Assembly (NCBI RefSeq): GCF_947507565.1
Contig: NC_089180.1
Span: 62,001-126,000 of the forward strand
Source of the DNA: Oscarella lobularis
Taxonomy: Eukaryota > Porifera > Homoscleromorpha > Homosclerophorida > Oscarellidae
Reading direction: 5' to 3'
Length of the DNA: 64,000 nucleotides
Each line of letters starts with the position of its first letter. Within the stretch, counting starts at the first letter, position 1. A program made the translations under genes and the position numbers. Of the stretch, positions 14,757 through 25,282 are shown piece after piece. A model generated the notes under the pieces. It was not told where the DNA came from. It did not search any database and was given only the letters and a program-made list of their open reading frames with translations.

Positions 14757-15086
14757 ATTGTGGGTGGGGCTAATAGAATTGTTACGACGCCTCTTCGAGA
14801 CACATTACGGCGCTCTCTTTCGGTTGAGTTTTTATGTGAGGATTGAGCAAGCTAGCTTTATTAATTAACTTGAGAAAAATCTCCAAAAATCTAGAGGCAA
14901 AAAAGGCTGCCGTAACAATTGCCCACGTGTTCGAGGAACGAGCGAACTGCGCGTGCGTCTAGTCGGCCATCATCGTGTGCGTCTCTCGTATTTTATCCCG
15001 TCGCATCTCGGTAATCGTTCGCGTTGCCGATCGTTCAATACGACCAAAAGCAACCTAAAACGTCTCTCTAAGATCTACCGTCTGAA

Positions 15087-16009
15087 ATGGCGGCGCCGAG
15101 AGGCAACAACATAATCCAAAACAACCACTTCTACAAAGACTGGCAGCGCTACGTCAAAACCACCTTCGACCAGCCGGGCTGCAAGAAGCGTCGTCGCCTC
15201 GCTCGCCAAGAAAAAGCGAAACGAATCGCTCCACGCCCCGTAGCCGGCTCAGCTCGTCCAACAGTCCGCTATAACACGAAAACGAGAACGGGACGCGGCT
15301 TCACTCTCGAAGAAATCAAAGTAGGAAATCAGAATCGTTCGACTCTCAAACGGGGCCCCAATCAAGGATCTCTCCTCTAGGCGGCTGGATTGACCCCGAA
15401 ATTCGCCCAAACAGTCGGAATCGCCGTCGATCATCGGCGTCGCAACAAGTCAACCGAATCGCTGCAGATGAACGTGCAGCGCTTGAAGGAATACATGAGC
15501 AAGTTGATCGTTTTCCCACGAAAGGCGAACAAACCGAAGATAGGCGATAGCGACGTAAGTTACTTGGAGCCACGTCTTCTCCGTACCCCAAAGGGGGTCT
15601 CCTTATTCCATTTCTACCATTCAGTATCCATACATGTAGTTATAATGTTTCTTTCCTCTCCTGCCTCATTCTTTCATGGAAGAAATCTCTTTTCATTATT
15701 CTTTTTACTTCTTTCCAGGCTGAAGAGTTGAAATTGGCCCAGCAGTTGGTCGGTCCACTCTTCCCCAACGCTTACCCTGTTGATCCTCCCAAAGCAAGAG
15801 TCATTACTGAAGAAGAAAAGTTAGCGTATTTCAGTCAATGCGCATTGCGCGCTAATCGGCATTCGCGCCCTGCGAGCAAAGAAAGCCGAAGAGGCAGATT
15901 TAACGAAAAAGAAGTCGACAGACAGGAGTTGCAATTTTGTAACGTGGAACAATCGATCAATATAATAAAAATACCTGTTGTGACTATCCCCACACACCGC
16001 GTCGCCTAG
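15087..16009 (+). pseudogene. RPL13: Ribosomal protein eL13 (RPL13)-like gene, altered copy
   Basis: Exons 15087-15320, 15381-15554 and 15719-16009 join in phase. Family signatures are clear: [47 protein letters not shown] and RVITEEEK. Two oddities stand out. In exon 1 [11 protein letters not shown] lacks about four residues of the usual RPxVRCPTxxYxTK. In exon 3 the frame leaves the family after EEEKLAYFSQ: the expected MRIAR and IGIRALRAKKAEEADLTKKK lie in the other two frames, so the open frame ends in an unrelated tail of about 45 residues. eL13 is an essential 60S component, so this is either a decayed intron-bearing duplicate or an assembly with indel errors. Confidence 0.75.
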
Positions 16010-16193
16010 GAAACGACCAGAAATTACCAGTATAGCAAATATCAATCCATTTATATCAATCCAATTAGGGACTGTTTTAAATGCTGGGTTCTTCATACGG
16101 ATTGTAGTCTCGCTTGTACGGCCTTCGTATTGGCTTCAGTGACATGTACTCCGAACCTCGGCGTTTTTGAGATGACGTAGTGAAGTATTGTAC

Positions 16194-16384
16194 CTGGTTT
16201 GTTTGAAACTCTCGCGACGTTGCATAAGTGCTGTTGAGCGGCTTTCGCGATTTGAGTCACTCTCTCGAGCACGAAACCTCCCTCCGTGTCTGAAGTCCAT
16301 AGGTGAAGAAAAGCACGGCAATTACGCCCTGGCCCGAGTCCCCCAAATACAGGAGGAAACTGAACGTCAATAGCTAACTGCATG
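16194..16384 (-). pseudogene. RAD51C-like exon fragment
   Basis: Following the acceptor TTCTTTAG, the minus strand encodes MQLAIDVQFPPVFGGLG, then DTEGGFVLERVTQIAKAA and QHLCNVARVSNKPG up to a GT donor at 16193. This follows human RAD51C ([35 protein letters not shown]...). The stretch between GGLG and DTEGG is longer than expected and does not read as the family's GEAVFI. The Walker A exon that should precede it and the Walker B region that should follow are missing. RAD51C is a RecA-family recombination protein. The piece sits downstream of the BPNT1-like exons on the same strand. Confidence 0.72.
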
Positions 16385-16446
16385 CTAAAGAACACGTGCA
16401 GTCATTAAAGACGTGGAATTTTATAATTAATTAATTAATCAATTGT

Positions 16447-17338
16447 ACCACATTTGGATCTTCCGGACTGCCGCACAATTCCGTGATTTTTCCCCAAAGG
16501 TACACCGTTGCCAATAATTTCGTCTATCTTCTCCGAAAAGCTCACTTCCGTGTGTTCGCGTTGAGGCGACGATTTGGCGTTGGGGTGGCAATTCAGCTGG
16601 GGTGTCGCCACGTATGCCCACGCCCATCATTCCCCATATCATTCGACCAGGCAAAGTGTCCGGGGTTTTTTGATAGAATGGTTGATAGATGACGCCGGCA
16701 ATTGGCTCGCTTCCAATCGCTATGCCTATTAGGACTGTGACGCGATCGAGAAAACCTAAAAAAATGATTCGAAATGAAATTAGTTTTCTTTTGATTTTAA
16801 TTAATTAACCGGCTGTGAATTCTGACGTTCCGTAGAGAGGATTGACCCATATGGAAATCTGAAAGGTGATAATAAAAGTTCTATATATAGAAATCGAGTT
16901 CTTTTTTTATATATACTGTACGTCTTTTTCTTCTATTCCCTTGTAGATTTTTGGGCATTCCACGCTGAGAACGCTCTCGTCTTTAGCGTCCGTTATAAGA
17001 CGTTGATCGTCTGCAGAAGGCGGTAAATCCTAAGAAAAACAATTTATAATAATAATGATTTTTTATTTTTTAGCGCATTCTACCTCTTCTCCTATCACGG
17101 TCACGTTTGGATATTGGGATTTGAGCGATGCTAGAATGCATCGTTGGGAGCGTCGATCGGCTTCTGTTTGCGGATCGTCGACGCCCTTTAGCGGAAAGTC
17201 GAAATCGTTTCATCTTCTAAAATATCGTCGTTTTCTTGCCTTTTCGACGACAGCGAGCTTTCCCGATTGGAGAACGTCTCGTATGTGTTGACCTGCTCGT
17301 CTGGCTACCGCCACAGACGAAGCTAATAAACGAATCAT
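16447..17338 (-). pseudogene. BPNT1: BPNT1-like 3'(2'),5'-bisphosphate nucleotidase, damaged
   Basis: Exons at 17240-17338, about 17084-17215, 16922-17029, 16810-16858 and 16447-16755. Family sequence is plain: MIRLLASSVAVARRAG, VTVIGEE with DLPPSADDQRL, FLDRVTVLIGIAIGSEPIAG and GRMIWGMMGVG. The metal-binding motif WVDPLDGT is read as WVNPLYGT, losing both coordinating aspartates, so magnesium-dependent hydrolysis of PAP should be lost. A stop and phase conflict occur between the first two exons (near 17215-17240). After ASTRTH the expected reading shifts frame (near 16548). The C-terminal third is absent and replaced downstream by a RAD51C-like exon. An intact copy elsewhere is expected. Confidence 0.8.
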
Positions 17339-17379
17339 GAGATCTTGCATATCTTTTTGTCATAAAGGACCCGGATACG

Positions 17380-18125
17380 ATGGGCCAGGGTCAAGGAAAA
17401 GACCTTTCCTACGAAATAGAAGACAAATACGAATGCCTAATCGGCAAAACGGTTTGGTCAGTTCACAAAGGAAAACGAAAGGTAGTCGTAAACGCTGTAA
17501 AAAGACGCCATTTTACTCTGGCGACATTTTAGTCCGATAATTTGGCCGTGACGCTCTTCGTGTTCGAAGGCAGTGAAGGAAGAGAGCAAGAGGTAAAACA
17601 GCGATCCGTCGTACGCCAATTCCGAGTTGTTTAGCAGATGAAAGCAGCGAAAAGAGCGTACGTTCGACTAAAAACGTTTCGTCATCCAAACGTCATCAAA
17701 TTTATCGATGGAATGGAGGTAAGAGAAAAAGCAACAGTGAAATTGTTAACTACAGTAGAATTGTGCAATGTAGACGGAAACGACTCTAACAGTGGCCACG
17801 GAACCGGTCACTCCTTTGGAAGAGTTTCTTCGTCAAAAAGACGGAAAAAATGAATTGGAAATTAGTTGGGGATTGCATCAAATTTCGGTACGTAAGAAAT
17901 CATCCCAGCATAGGAACTAAGGGAATTAATTAATTAATTAGATATTCTCTATAGAAAGGATTGACGTTTTTGAGTGAGGATTGTAGTCTTGTACACGGAA
18001 ATATTTGCCTTTCTTCCGTCTTTGTTGATCAACGAAGACCCCAAACGAGGCGAGGCGTGTGGCCCGATTTTTATCTTCTCAACCCGGGCCTCAAACCGGG
18101 CGTAAGAAGAAATCGCCGCCACTAG
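17380..18125 (+). pseudogene. SCYL1-like pseudokinase N-terminal fragment
   Basis: Five exons (17380-17481, 17533-17592, 17638-17718, 17774-17887, 17955-18125) join in phase: KTVWSVHKGKRK, NLAVTLFVFEG, KTFRHPNVIKFIDGME, TEPVTPLEEFL, ELEISWGLHQIS and EDCSLVHGNICLSSVFVD. This tracks SCYL1/NTKL (TLRHPNILAYIDGLE, EAVTPLGIYL, ELEISWGLHQI, CSLIHNNVC). SCYL1 is a catalytically inactive kinase-like protein of COPI traffic. After SSVFVD the family reading ends, replaced by about 30 unrelated residues and a TAG at 18123. The HEAT repeats and C-terminal COPI-binding motif are missing, so this is a truncated duplicate. Confidence 0.8.
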
Positions 18126-18880
18126 CGTTGCCCTGGGCTGGAGATAAGCTTATCACTTCCGGAGTAATCAAAAGCCTTCAAATGGAAGAAGGGATCGGAC
18201 AAAGCTAGCTTCAGATAAGTGTTTAGATAATGCCTTAGTTTCAGTAGCTTTGGTCATCTTGTTTGTTGCAGGGATCGCTTTGCGTCGTGATGTATAGGGT
18301 GAGGGATGGGTTCATGTTTGGTGTTCAGTTTTCTTTTTAGACTTTGAGGACATGTATATACAGTATAAAAAGTGCCCTATGACGCATACATATTGTACAA
18401 CTGCATGCAGTGAATTTTATTGTTATGTGTCGTACAAATCATTCAGTTCAGCGAGAGCGGTTTCTGTCTCTTCGACGACGCTCGTCGCTTCTACGTCTGT
18501 CGTCGCGGTCGTCGTCACGGTAACGGTCTCGTCGTCACGGTAACGGTCTCGTCGTCGAGGGCTGTCTCTTCTGCCTCCGCTTCTTTCCTCTTCAAAGCTT
18601 CTGCGTCTTGAGTCTCGATCTCTTGCAAGGATCATAGCGATCCTGATGCTCCTTGTAATCTCTTCTCTCGCGTCCATGTTGCAGTTGCAGTTTCACTATG
18701 GTAGTACGAGCAATTTGGGATCAGAGCATACTAGTAGTCCCAAGGGTTTGTCCGTGCTAGGCGTTATGATTAAGGTAAGAAAGATGAAATAATGATATTT
18801 GATTTTATATTTTGATGCGCGGCACGTGACATTTCAAACCCACTAGACGTCTCGCGCAGACGCGCACGAGTCGTGGAAGC
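18126..18880. other. Intergenic; possible RS-rich tail on minus strand
   Basis: No conserved gene was identified. On the minus strand, 18423-18677 reads as an arginine/serine/aspartate-rich stretch (RDRDSRRRSFEEERSGGR), as in splicing-factor tails, but has no RNA-recognition motif next to it. It contains a perfect 20-bp tandem duplication (about 18509-18548, cgtcgtcacggtaacggtct). Chance composition is a fair alternative. Confidence 0.3.
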
Positions 18881-20205
18881 ATGAAAGCACCGAACGACGA
18901 CGTCGCCGAAGAACGTCCACCGGACTCGCCGTCGTCGCCGCCGCCGTCCAAACGCGTCATCCCAGCTCAACACTATCGAAAAGGAGATCCTCTTCCCGAA
19001 GGCGTCAGCGGCGCGCCGAACGAACGCCAGCTCGTCGAGCTCATGGAAAAAACGGGCTGCATGATTTCGCAGACGAACGGCCAACGACGCTTCGGTCCGC
19101 CGCCCGACTGGCCGCCCGACGAGCGACCACCACGTGGCTGCGAAGTGTTCATCGGAAAAATACCGCGGTATCTCTACGAAGACGAACTCGTTCCCGTGCT
19201 CCAGATGATCGGACGACTCTACGAGCTACGTCTAATGATGGATTTCTCTGGGAGCAATCGCGGCTACGCCTTCGCCGTCTTCGCGTCGCGCGACGAGGCG
19301 AAGCAATGCGTGCGCGCGCTGGACAACTACGAAATACGCCGCGGTCGATCGCTGGGCGTATGCATGTCCGTCGACAACTGTCAACTCTTCATCGGCGGCA
19401 TACCGAAGAAGGTGACCAAGGCGGACATACTCGACGAGATGCGTCGACTCACGGACGGCGTCGTCGACGCGATCGTCTACGCGAGCGTCGGCGATAAGAC
19501 GAAGAATCGCGGATTCGCCTTCGTCGAGTACGAGAATCATCGCGCCGCGATGATGGCGCGACGAAAGAGCATGCGTCAGCGTCTCGTCGTCTGGGGAACC
19601 GAAATCACCGTCGATTGGGCCGAGCCCAAGTGGGGAAGACGAGGATGTCATCATAGATGGCATGGCGAAGGTAAAGTACGCATATTGATAAGACGGGATA
19701 AGGATGCGGGTTTTTCCAGGGGGGGTTAGAGCTCTGTCTTCCACTGCATCCTCCTCTTTTTCGTTTTTAGGTCAAAAAGTGCTCTACGTTCGGAATCTCA
19801 TGGTGTCGACCACCGAAGAGCAGATTCGTCAGAAGTTCGTCGAATTCGGCAAGCTGGAGAAAGTGAAAAAGATTCACTATTACGCCTTCGTTCACTATTC
19901 GACGCGCGAGGATGCCGTGGCGGCGAAAGAGTCCATGGACGGTAAATAATCACGTGCACCTAAATCCAAATGTATTCCTGACGTCATTAGGCGAGGAATT
20001 TGACGGAAGCCTTCTGGCAATATCGTGGGCCAAGCCAGTGGACAAGAAACAGCGTCAATTGGCAAAGAATTTCGGCAAAACGTTCTACGACGGAGTGACC
20101 ATATATCCCTCGGTGAACGACGTGAGTGGAGGGGGATCAGGAGGAGAGATGGTGCCTCGATCTCCAACGTCCACACAAGCAATCAGCCCATTTTTCAGAC
20201 GGTAA
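18881..20205 (+). CDS. A1CF/RBM46/RBM47-type RNA-binding protein, three RRMs
   Basis: Exons 18881-19670, 19771-19941 and 19991-20205 join in frame to 391 residues. The N-terminal [14 protein letters not shown] box and RRM1 ([18 protein letters not shown]), RRM2 ([12 protein letters not shown] ... [19 protein letters not shown]) and RRM3 ([16 protein letters not shown] ... [16 protein letters not shown]) follow the order and motifs of A1CF, RBM46 and RBM47. These bind AU-rich RNA and, in vertebrates, act as cofactors in C-to-U editing or mRNA stability. A GT at 20202 could instead splice to the CAG at about 20260, changing only the last residues. It lacks the C-terminal double-stranded RNA-binding domain seen in some relatives. 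Confidence 0.9.
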
Positions 20206-20570
20206 AAATAATTTATAGGGATTATGAACTGGTTTATTTATTTATTTATTTATTTTTGCAGCATCTTGCCATTGGACTCAAGGGCTTCGATCCAATAGCA
20301 CGCGGTCCTCTTAACGGAAAGGTATTGTGACGATTTTTCTCTGTTGCAGTATGTGGATATGTAGTGTAGAAGAAAGTTTTTGGACTCTCAAAGATGTAGT
20401 TAGCGTTGACTTTTGGATTTTGCTGATTTTGCTGTGTGTTTTTTTCTTTTTGTTCTCAGTGGTGGCTTTCAGTGCTCTGAAGATGAATCAGGGCATTTTA
20501 GCTAAGAAACAATGATTTCCTGGATAGCAGTCGCTACCGGCGCGCGCTACAAAAAGAAGGACGTGGCGAA

Positions 20571-21850
20571 ATGGACGGAATATACAATGTCCGAAGGACT
20601 CCAGGTATTCTCTCCCCAATCCATCGCCTATTTTCTAACTCGCTTATCCTCCTTCTCCAGCGGTTAAGCGACTCATGCGCGAAGCAAAAGAACTCAGAGA
20701 TCCAACGTACGAGTACAACGCCCAGCCATTGGAAGTGAGAGAAACCCTTCCTCCCCCTCGTCGATCACCCGCTTCACGACGTCTTTCAAGGACAATCTCT
20801 TCGAATGGCACTTTACCGTCCGCGGTCCACCCGACAGCCCCTATGAAGGCGGAATCTATCACGGCAGAATACTCTTTCCCCCGGAATATCCCATGAAAGC
20901 ACCCAGCGTCATACTTTTGACGGTATGGTCCTGGCACATAGGAGAAAAACTATCGCTTTTGGTTTCTACTATTTTATTCTTTTCGCATTCTTTTAGCCAA
21001 ATGGACGTTTTGAACTTGGCAAGAAAATCTGCTTGAGCATATCGGCTCATCATCCGGAAACGTGGCAACCGTCGTGGAGCAGTAAGGGTCTTTGAGTCGA
21101 CACAAAGCCTCATCAGATCTCTTTTCTCTAGTTCGAACGGTGCTCGTTGCTATTCGAAGCTTTATGCCAACGAAGGGAGGAGGAGCGATTGGAGCCTTGG
21201 ACTATACGCCTCAGGAGAGGCAAGCGTTGGCGAAAAGGTCTTAGTATGTGCTAGGTCGTGGCAAAAGCAAACAACCGGAGTCAATTTCTTTCACAGGTCT
21301 GTGAATTGGTCGTGCGAGATGTGCGAGATGGTCAATCGGGATACTCTGCTTGACACAAAGAGGAAGAGGAAAGCGACGCGGACAGAACAAAGGACGAAGA
21401 ACTTGCTGCACAGATTTCGTTTAAGGTTGGAGACGAAAAAATGTGGCGTAAGAAAAGAAAATCATTTTTATTTTGAAGTCGGAAGCTGAGGTGAAATCCG
21501 AAGTGGAAAAAGCCAAAAAGCAGCAGCAGCAGACGCAGGAGACCTCAAGTCAAAGTTTTAACCAATCGATTAGCCAATCTGAAGGAAGAAGCGAAAGTGA
21601 AGAAAGCCTGTCACCACCTCCACTGCCATCTCCACCGACACCACCGGCACCGGCACCGGCACCTGCAGCGAGAAGGCGGCGGCCTGTTGCTACCCGGAGA
21701 AGTGATCTTTCGGTGGATGATTCGACTCGAATCAATGATGGTCATGGCAATGGAAGGGGGTTGATTATTTTGGCTTGGCTGCTGGCTTGCCTTTTGCTAG
21801 CGCTCCTAATTCGACGTGTGTATAGAGACACGGAAGATATTCCAATTTAG
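20571..21850 (+). CDS. UBE2J1: Ubiquitin-conjugating enzyme E2 J1-like, tail-anchored
   Basis: Exons 20571-20604, 20661-20734, 20791-20922, 20997-21081, 21132-21237, 21297-21425 and 21479-21850. The UBC fold is well conserved: AVKRLMREAKELRDPT, EWHFTVRGPPDSPYEGG and FELGKKICLSISAHHPETW, with catalytic Cys92 (human Cys91). The last exon has a Q-, S- and P-rich linker and a C-terminal anchor (IILAWLLACLLLALLIRR), as in ER-associated-degradation E2s. One conflict exists: in exon 6 the family reading passes from NWSCEMC...DTLL to EELAAQISFK in a different frame (near 21350), and the exon 7 phase agrees with the second frame. A one-base deletion or assembly error is the simplest cause. Confidence 0.88.
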
Positions 21851-22419
21851 TAAGAATAAGAACAGGCACGACCTTGTACTGTATGGGCACACGTAGCATA
21901 CATAATACGGAACTTACGTGTAAGCTTTCGACGTCGATTTTACGCTTAGGAGTTGGCGCCGTGCTTCCCACACGACAGCCGTAAAAGCAATGAGAAGAGA
22001 GCCGACGTCCTAACTCAACCCGCGCGCGCGACCGATCGAGATTCTCATGGGCTGCGGATCGTCGCGATTGAGCGTGTCTCCATGCCACAGCCGGGCGCAC
22101 CGTAAAAAACGCATGCACGCACGCACGCACGCACGCACACTCCGAGAACGACATGATTTTTTTGCTTGCAACGTTCTCCAGCAGATCGCCGAGAGCGAGA
22201 AAGCGACTGCTCGTCGTCGCGTGGCAACGAGGCGTGAACGAAAAGCCGAAACAAGCGCGATTCGACGCGAGTCCGCGCGCACGAGCGAAGACAGCGGATA
22301 GGAAGCGAAAGATCCAAGAGTCGCTCCGTGCATTCGTATCACCAGAAACGGAGCGACTTCGCGTGAGACAGATCATCGTATCAGCACCTAACGCACGCCG
22401 AAGGTGACATCACACGACC
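21851..22419. other. Intergenic between UBE2J1 and the S1P lyase gene
   Basis: No coding family was recognised. It contains a short (GCAC)n tract at about 22111-22139. Open frames on both strands are short and composition-driven. The promoter of the lyase gene should lie here; no TATA-like motif stands out. Confidence 0.4.
22111..22139. repeat. (GCAC)n microsatellite
   Basis: About six and a half copies of GCAC in tandem within the upstream region of the lyase gene. Confidence 0.9.
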
Positions 22420-24069
22420 ATGCCGCTCGTTGCTGATGGCTTCTTATACCCGACAAACAATTGCCTGACGGATCTAGAACCGTGGCAAATCCTTCTGTAC
22501 GCAATCGGATTCACCCTCATGACGACGGCCGCCTACGCGTGGCTTTTCGACTCGATATCGACGCCTTGGGCACGAATGAAAGCGTTCACCTTCGCATCGA
22601 TGCGCTACGTGCCCTACTTGTGGTCCAAAATCGAAGCAAAACTAGCGAAGACAATCGACGAAGTGAAACAACACATAGCGCCCTACGTTCCAGGCCAAAA
22701 GTACGTTACGAAGCTTCCCAACGACGGCCTCGCGCCCGACGCCGTGCTCGACGAAATCAGCAAGATGGAAAAGCTCGCTGAGACGGATTGGAAAGGTGGG
22801 CGTGTTTCCGGAACCGTCTACCACGGAGGCGACGAACTCACGCACCTCATCACTCGCGTATTCGAACGCTGCGCGTGGTCGAATCCACTTCATCCGGACG
22901 TTTTTCCGCACGTGCGCAAAATGGAAGCCGAAATCGTTGCCATGTGCGTCGATTTGTATCACGGCGGTAGCAACGGCTGCGGCGCCGTCACGTCCGGCGG
23001 CACGGAGAGCATACTTCTCGCCTGTCTCAGTTATCGTCAGTCGGGCTACGCGCGCGGCATTAAATACCCGGAAATCGTCGCTCCCGTGTCCGTTCACGCC
23101 GCCTTCGAAAAGGCGGCGGCCTACTTTCGAATGAAACTCGTGCACGTGCCCGTCGTCGAGACGACGCGCAAGTGCAACGTCGCTGCCATGGCGAAGGCAA
23201 TCAATAGCAATACCGTTCTACTCGTCGCCTCCGCACCCCATTTTCCCCACGGCGTCATCGATCCCGTGGAGGAGATTGCAGCCTTGGCTCGTCGGCGTGG
23301 AATCGGTTGCCATGTCGACTGCTGCCTCGGCGGCTTTCTTCTTCCCTTCATGGACGAGGCCGGCTATTCGTTGGCGCCGTTTGACTTTCGCGTCTCGGGC
23401 GTCACGAGCATATCGGCGGACACGCACAAGTACGGATTTGCGCCCAAGGGAACGTCGGTCATCATGTACCGATCGCAAGAGCAATTGCACGAGCAGTTCT
23501 TTGTCTCACCCGATTGGCAAGGAGGCATCTATGCGACGCCGACCCTCGCTGGATCGCGTGCCGGCGCCGTCGTTGCCTGTTGCTGGGCGACGATGAGGTA
23601 CATGGGTCGAAAAGGGTACGTCGATGCGACGCGACGTATTGTTGGCGCAGCGAAGGCAATCGAACGCGCGCTTGAATCCGTCGACGAGATTTTCTTGTAT
23701 GGGAAGGTGGAGGTTAGCGTCATTGCACTAGGATCCAAGGTCTTTGACATCTATCGTCTTGGCAGTATGCTTTCGGCGCGAGGATGGAATTTGAATTCGT
23801 TGCAGTTTCCGCCAAGCATTCACTTGTGTTGCACGCACTTGCACACGGCCGATGGAGTTGTCGAGCGTTTTGTTGACGACGTGAAGGAGTGTGTCGCGGA
23901 GATTATCAAGTTTCCCAAGCAAAGAACCGTTGGAATGGCAGCTATCTACGGTCTGTCGCAGAGCATACCTGATCGTTCATTGGTGACGGAAATAGCGTAC
24001 GGGTTTCTTGATGGTTGCCTGCTGGCACGGCCAAAGAGGCGAGGATTGACGAGAATGGTGCTGACGTGA
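22420..24069 (+). CDS. SGPL1: Sphingosine-1-phosphate lyase
   Basis: A single open frame of 549 residues without introns. It has one N-terminal membrane segment (about residues 22-44), a luminal-to-cytosol linker, and a full PLP-dependent lyase domain: [40 protein letters not shown], and [16 protein letters not shown] carrying the Schiff-base lysine (about K337). The length and order match SGPL1, which cleaves sphingosine-1-phosphate at the ER membrane to hexadecenal and phosphoethanolamine, the exit step of sphingolipid breakdown. The lack of introns is unusual beside neighbours with exons of about 100 bp and suggests an old retrocopy or intron loss. No frame breaks were seen; no poly(A) remnant was recognised. 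Confidence 0.95.
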   Translation: MPLVADGFLYPTNNCLTDLEPWQILLYAIGFTLMTTAAYAWLFDSISTPWARMKAFTFASMRYVPYLWSKIEAKLAKTIDEVKQHIAPYVPGQKYVTKLPNDGLAPDAVLDEISKMEKLAETDWKGGRVSGTVYHGGDELTHLITRVFERCAWSNPLHPDVFPHVRKMEAEIVAMCVDLYHGGSNGCGAVTSGGTESILLACLSYRQSGYARGIKYPEIVAPVSVHAAFEKAAAYFRMKLVHVPVVETTRKCNVAAMAKAINSNTVLLVASAPHFPHGVIDPVEEIAALARRRGIGCHVDCCLGGFLLPFMDEAGYSLAPFDFRVSGVTSISADTHKYGFAPKGTSVIMYRSQEQLHEQFFVSPDWQGGIYATPTLAGSRAGAVVACCWATMRYMGRKGYVDATRRIVGAAKAIERALESVDEIFLYGKVEVSVIALGSKVFDIYRLGSMLSARGWNLNSLQFPPSIHLCCTHLHTADGVVERFVDDVKECVAEIIKFPKQRTVGMAAIYGLSQSIPDRSLVTEIAYGFLDGCLLARPKRRGLTRMVLT

Positions 24070-24267
24070 AAAAGTAACTACAGTAAGTCATCAGTTGGAC
24101 AAGAGAGGAATTCTTTAGTTTTGAATTTCCAGTTATATGTGCATGTTGTATTGTTTTCCTTTTTCGCATGGTTTTTGCTGTTGCTGTACACGAAAGGGCC
24201 ACGTGAGAGTAGTGAGCATTGAGTTGGTGTCACTAGCGTGCGTAGCGCGTCACCTGGTACGGCGAAG

Positions 24268-24349
24268 GTAGCCTCGCGTGCGCCAGGCCCTTCTCCTCTG
24301 CTCCCGGATAAACCCGGGGAGGAGAAGGGCCTGGCGCACGCGAGGCTAC
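24268..24349. repeat. Perfect 30-bp inverted repeat with 22-bp loop
   Basis: Arm 24268-24297 begins gtagcctcgcgtgcgc and ends ccttctcct; arm 24320-24349 is its exact reverse complement. The loop (24298-24319) holds a weaker inner palindrome (cccgg-ataaa-cccggg). The same short word ggcgaag lies on the outer side of both arms. The GC-rich arms would form a very stable hairpin. It could be a cruciform, a transposon-end remnant or an inverted-duplication scar. Confidence 0.95.
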
Positions 24350-24394
24350 GGCGAAGGATTGTCAGAAGAGGAGGCCTCGTACGGTACACTTTTC

Positions 24395-24610
24395 GTAAGC
24401 GAGAAATGCGCTCGATTGCTATTGACGAGGGAGAAATGTTGCAGAGGAGTCTCGATCGCTGGAGACGTCATATCGGTCGGCGACTGCGCTCTCGTCCAAC
24501 CGGCGCGGATCGGCGACGATCCATTCGTCTGTCGCGTGGTTCTTTCGTTTCGCCGGGTTCTCCGAGGAGACGCCTTGACGACGACGACGGAGAAAACGAA
24601 GCGGAAATCT
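24395..24610 (+). other. Possible BAH-like coding fragment
   Basis: One plus frame reads REKCCRGVSIAGDVISVGDC and ALVQPARIGDDPFVCRVVLS, resembling the start of a BAH domain (xVGDCVLVxPxxxxDPPYVAxI). It lies just after the inverted repeat, has no clear exon borders, and runs into a lysine/threonine stretch. The match is short and could be chance. Confidence 0.3.
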
Positions 24611-24771
24611 ACGCCAGTCACAATGATCTTTATTGTTTTGCATAACGATGCCGATATTCAGTCCACCCAGACCTCCCAGACACAAAGAAGTTGTTCATAT
24701 AAGAGTAAGGCTCCCTCTACATTAGCTTTCGAAAATATGGGGCCAATTCGACTCATCCGGCTTACATTTGA

Positions 24772-25203
24772 TTGAATTACGACGTGATGGACGGCGAAGA
24801 GGAGACGGCACTCGGTCTCGGCTTGTGGACGGGCCAGCTGGACGTGGCAGAGCAACTTGTCGCCACCGGAGCCGACGTGGAGTCGAAAACTCGCCAGGGA
24901 CTCACTCTTCTCATGCAAGCGTTGTTGCGAGGCGACGGAGCGAGCGTAACGTTCCTACTCGACAAAATAGCTTACGTGGGATCAACGTAAGGAAGATCGG
25001 TACTAATAGTTCAATTAATTAAAAATCTGACGTTTAGTGCTTTTGGTTTGTCCGCACTTCAATTGGCCATTCGCCTTCGTTTGCCGGACGTCGTCGACGC
25101 TCTGTGCAAACATGGTGCCAATTTGAATCAGGTTGATCAGAAGGGCGATCCTCCGCTCTGGGTTGCACTGCACACGAAGCAGGATGAAATCGACGCCGCT
25201 CTC
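24772..25203 (+). pseudogene. ANKFY1 (rabankyrin-5)-like ankyrin fragment
   Basis: Two exons (24772-24986 and 25038-25203) join in phase. They encode about three ankyrin repeats: TRQGLTLLMQALLRGD, SALQLAIRLRLPDVVDALC and DQKGDPPLWVALHTKQDEID. This matches the middle of ANKFY1 (ETLLMQAILKRD, TALQLAIRHQLPLVVDAIC, EKGNPPLWLALANN) closely. The BTB domain, the remaining ankyrin repeats and the FYVE finger are absent, and the next segment downstream belongs to an Eph receptor. ANKFY1 works in endosome fusion and macropinocytosis. A DNA-level fragment duplicate with its intron retained is the likeliest reading. Confidence 0.8.
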
Positions 25204-25282
25204 GTACGAAAAATATCGCTCTTGACGTCGCGTCGTTTCTATGTCATAAATCTAAAATCATAAGCGGTTAATGTGTTCCAAA

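Noticed and set aside
24238-24400. Transposon ends at the 30-bp inverted repeat
   Set aside because: The arms are only 22 bp apart, no transposase or target-site duplication was seen, and the outer ggcgaag word is present in the same orientation on both sides but too short to be decisive.
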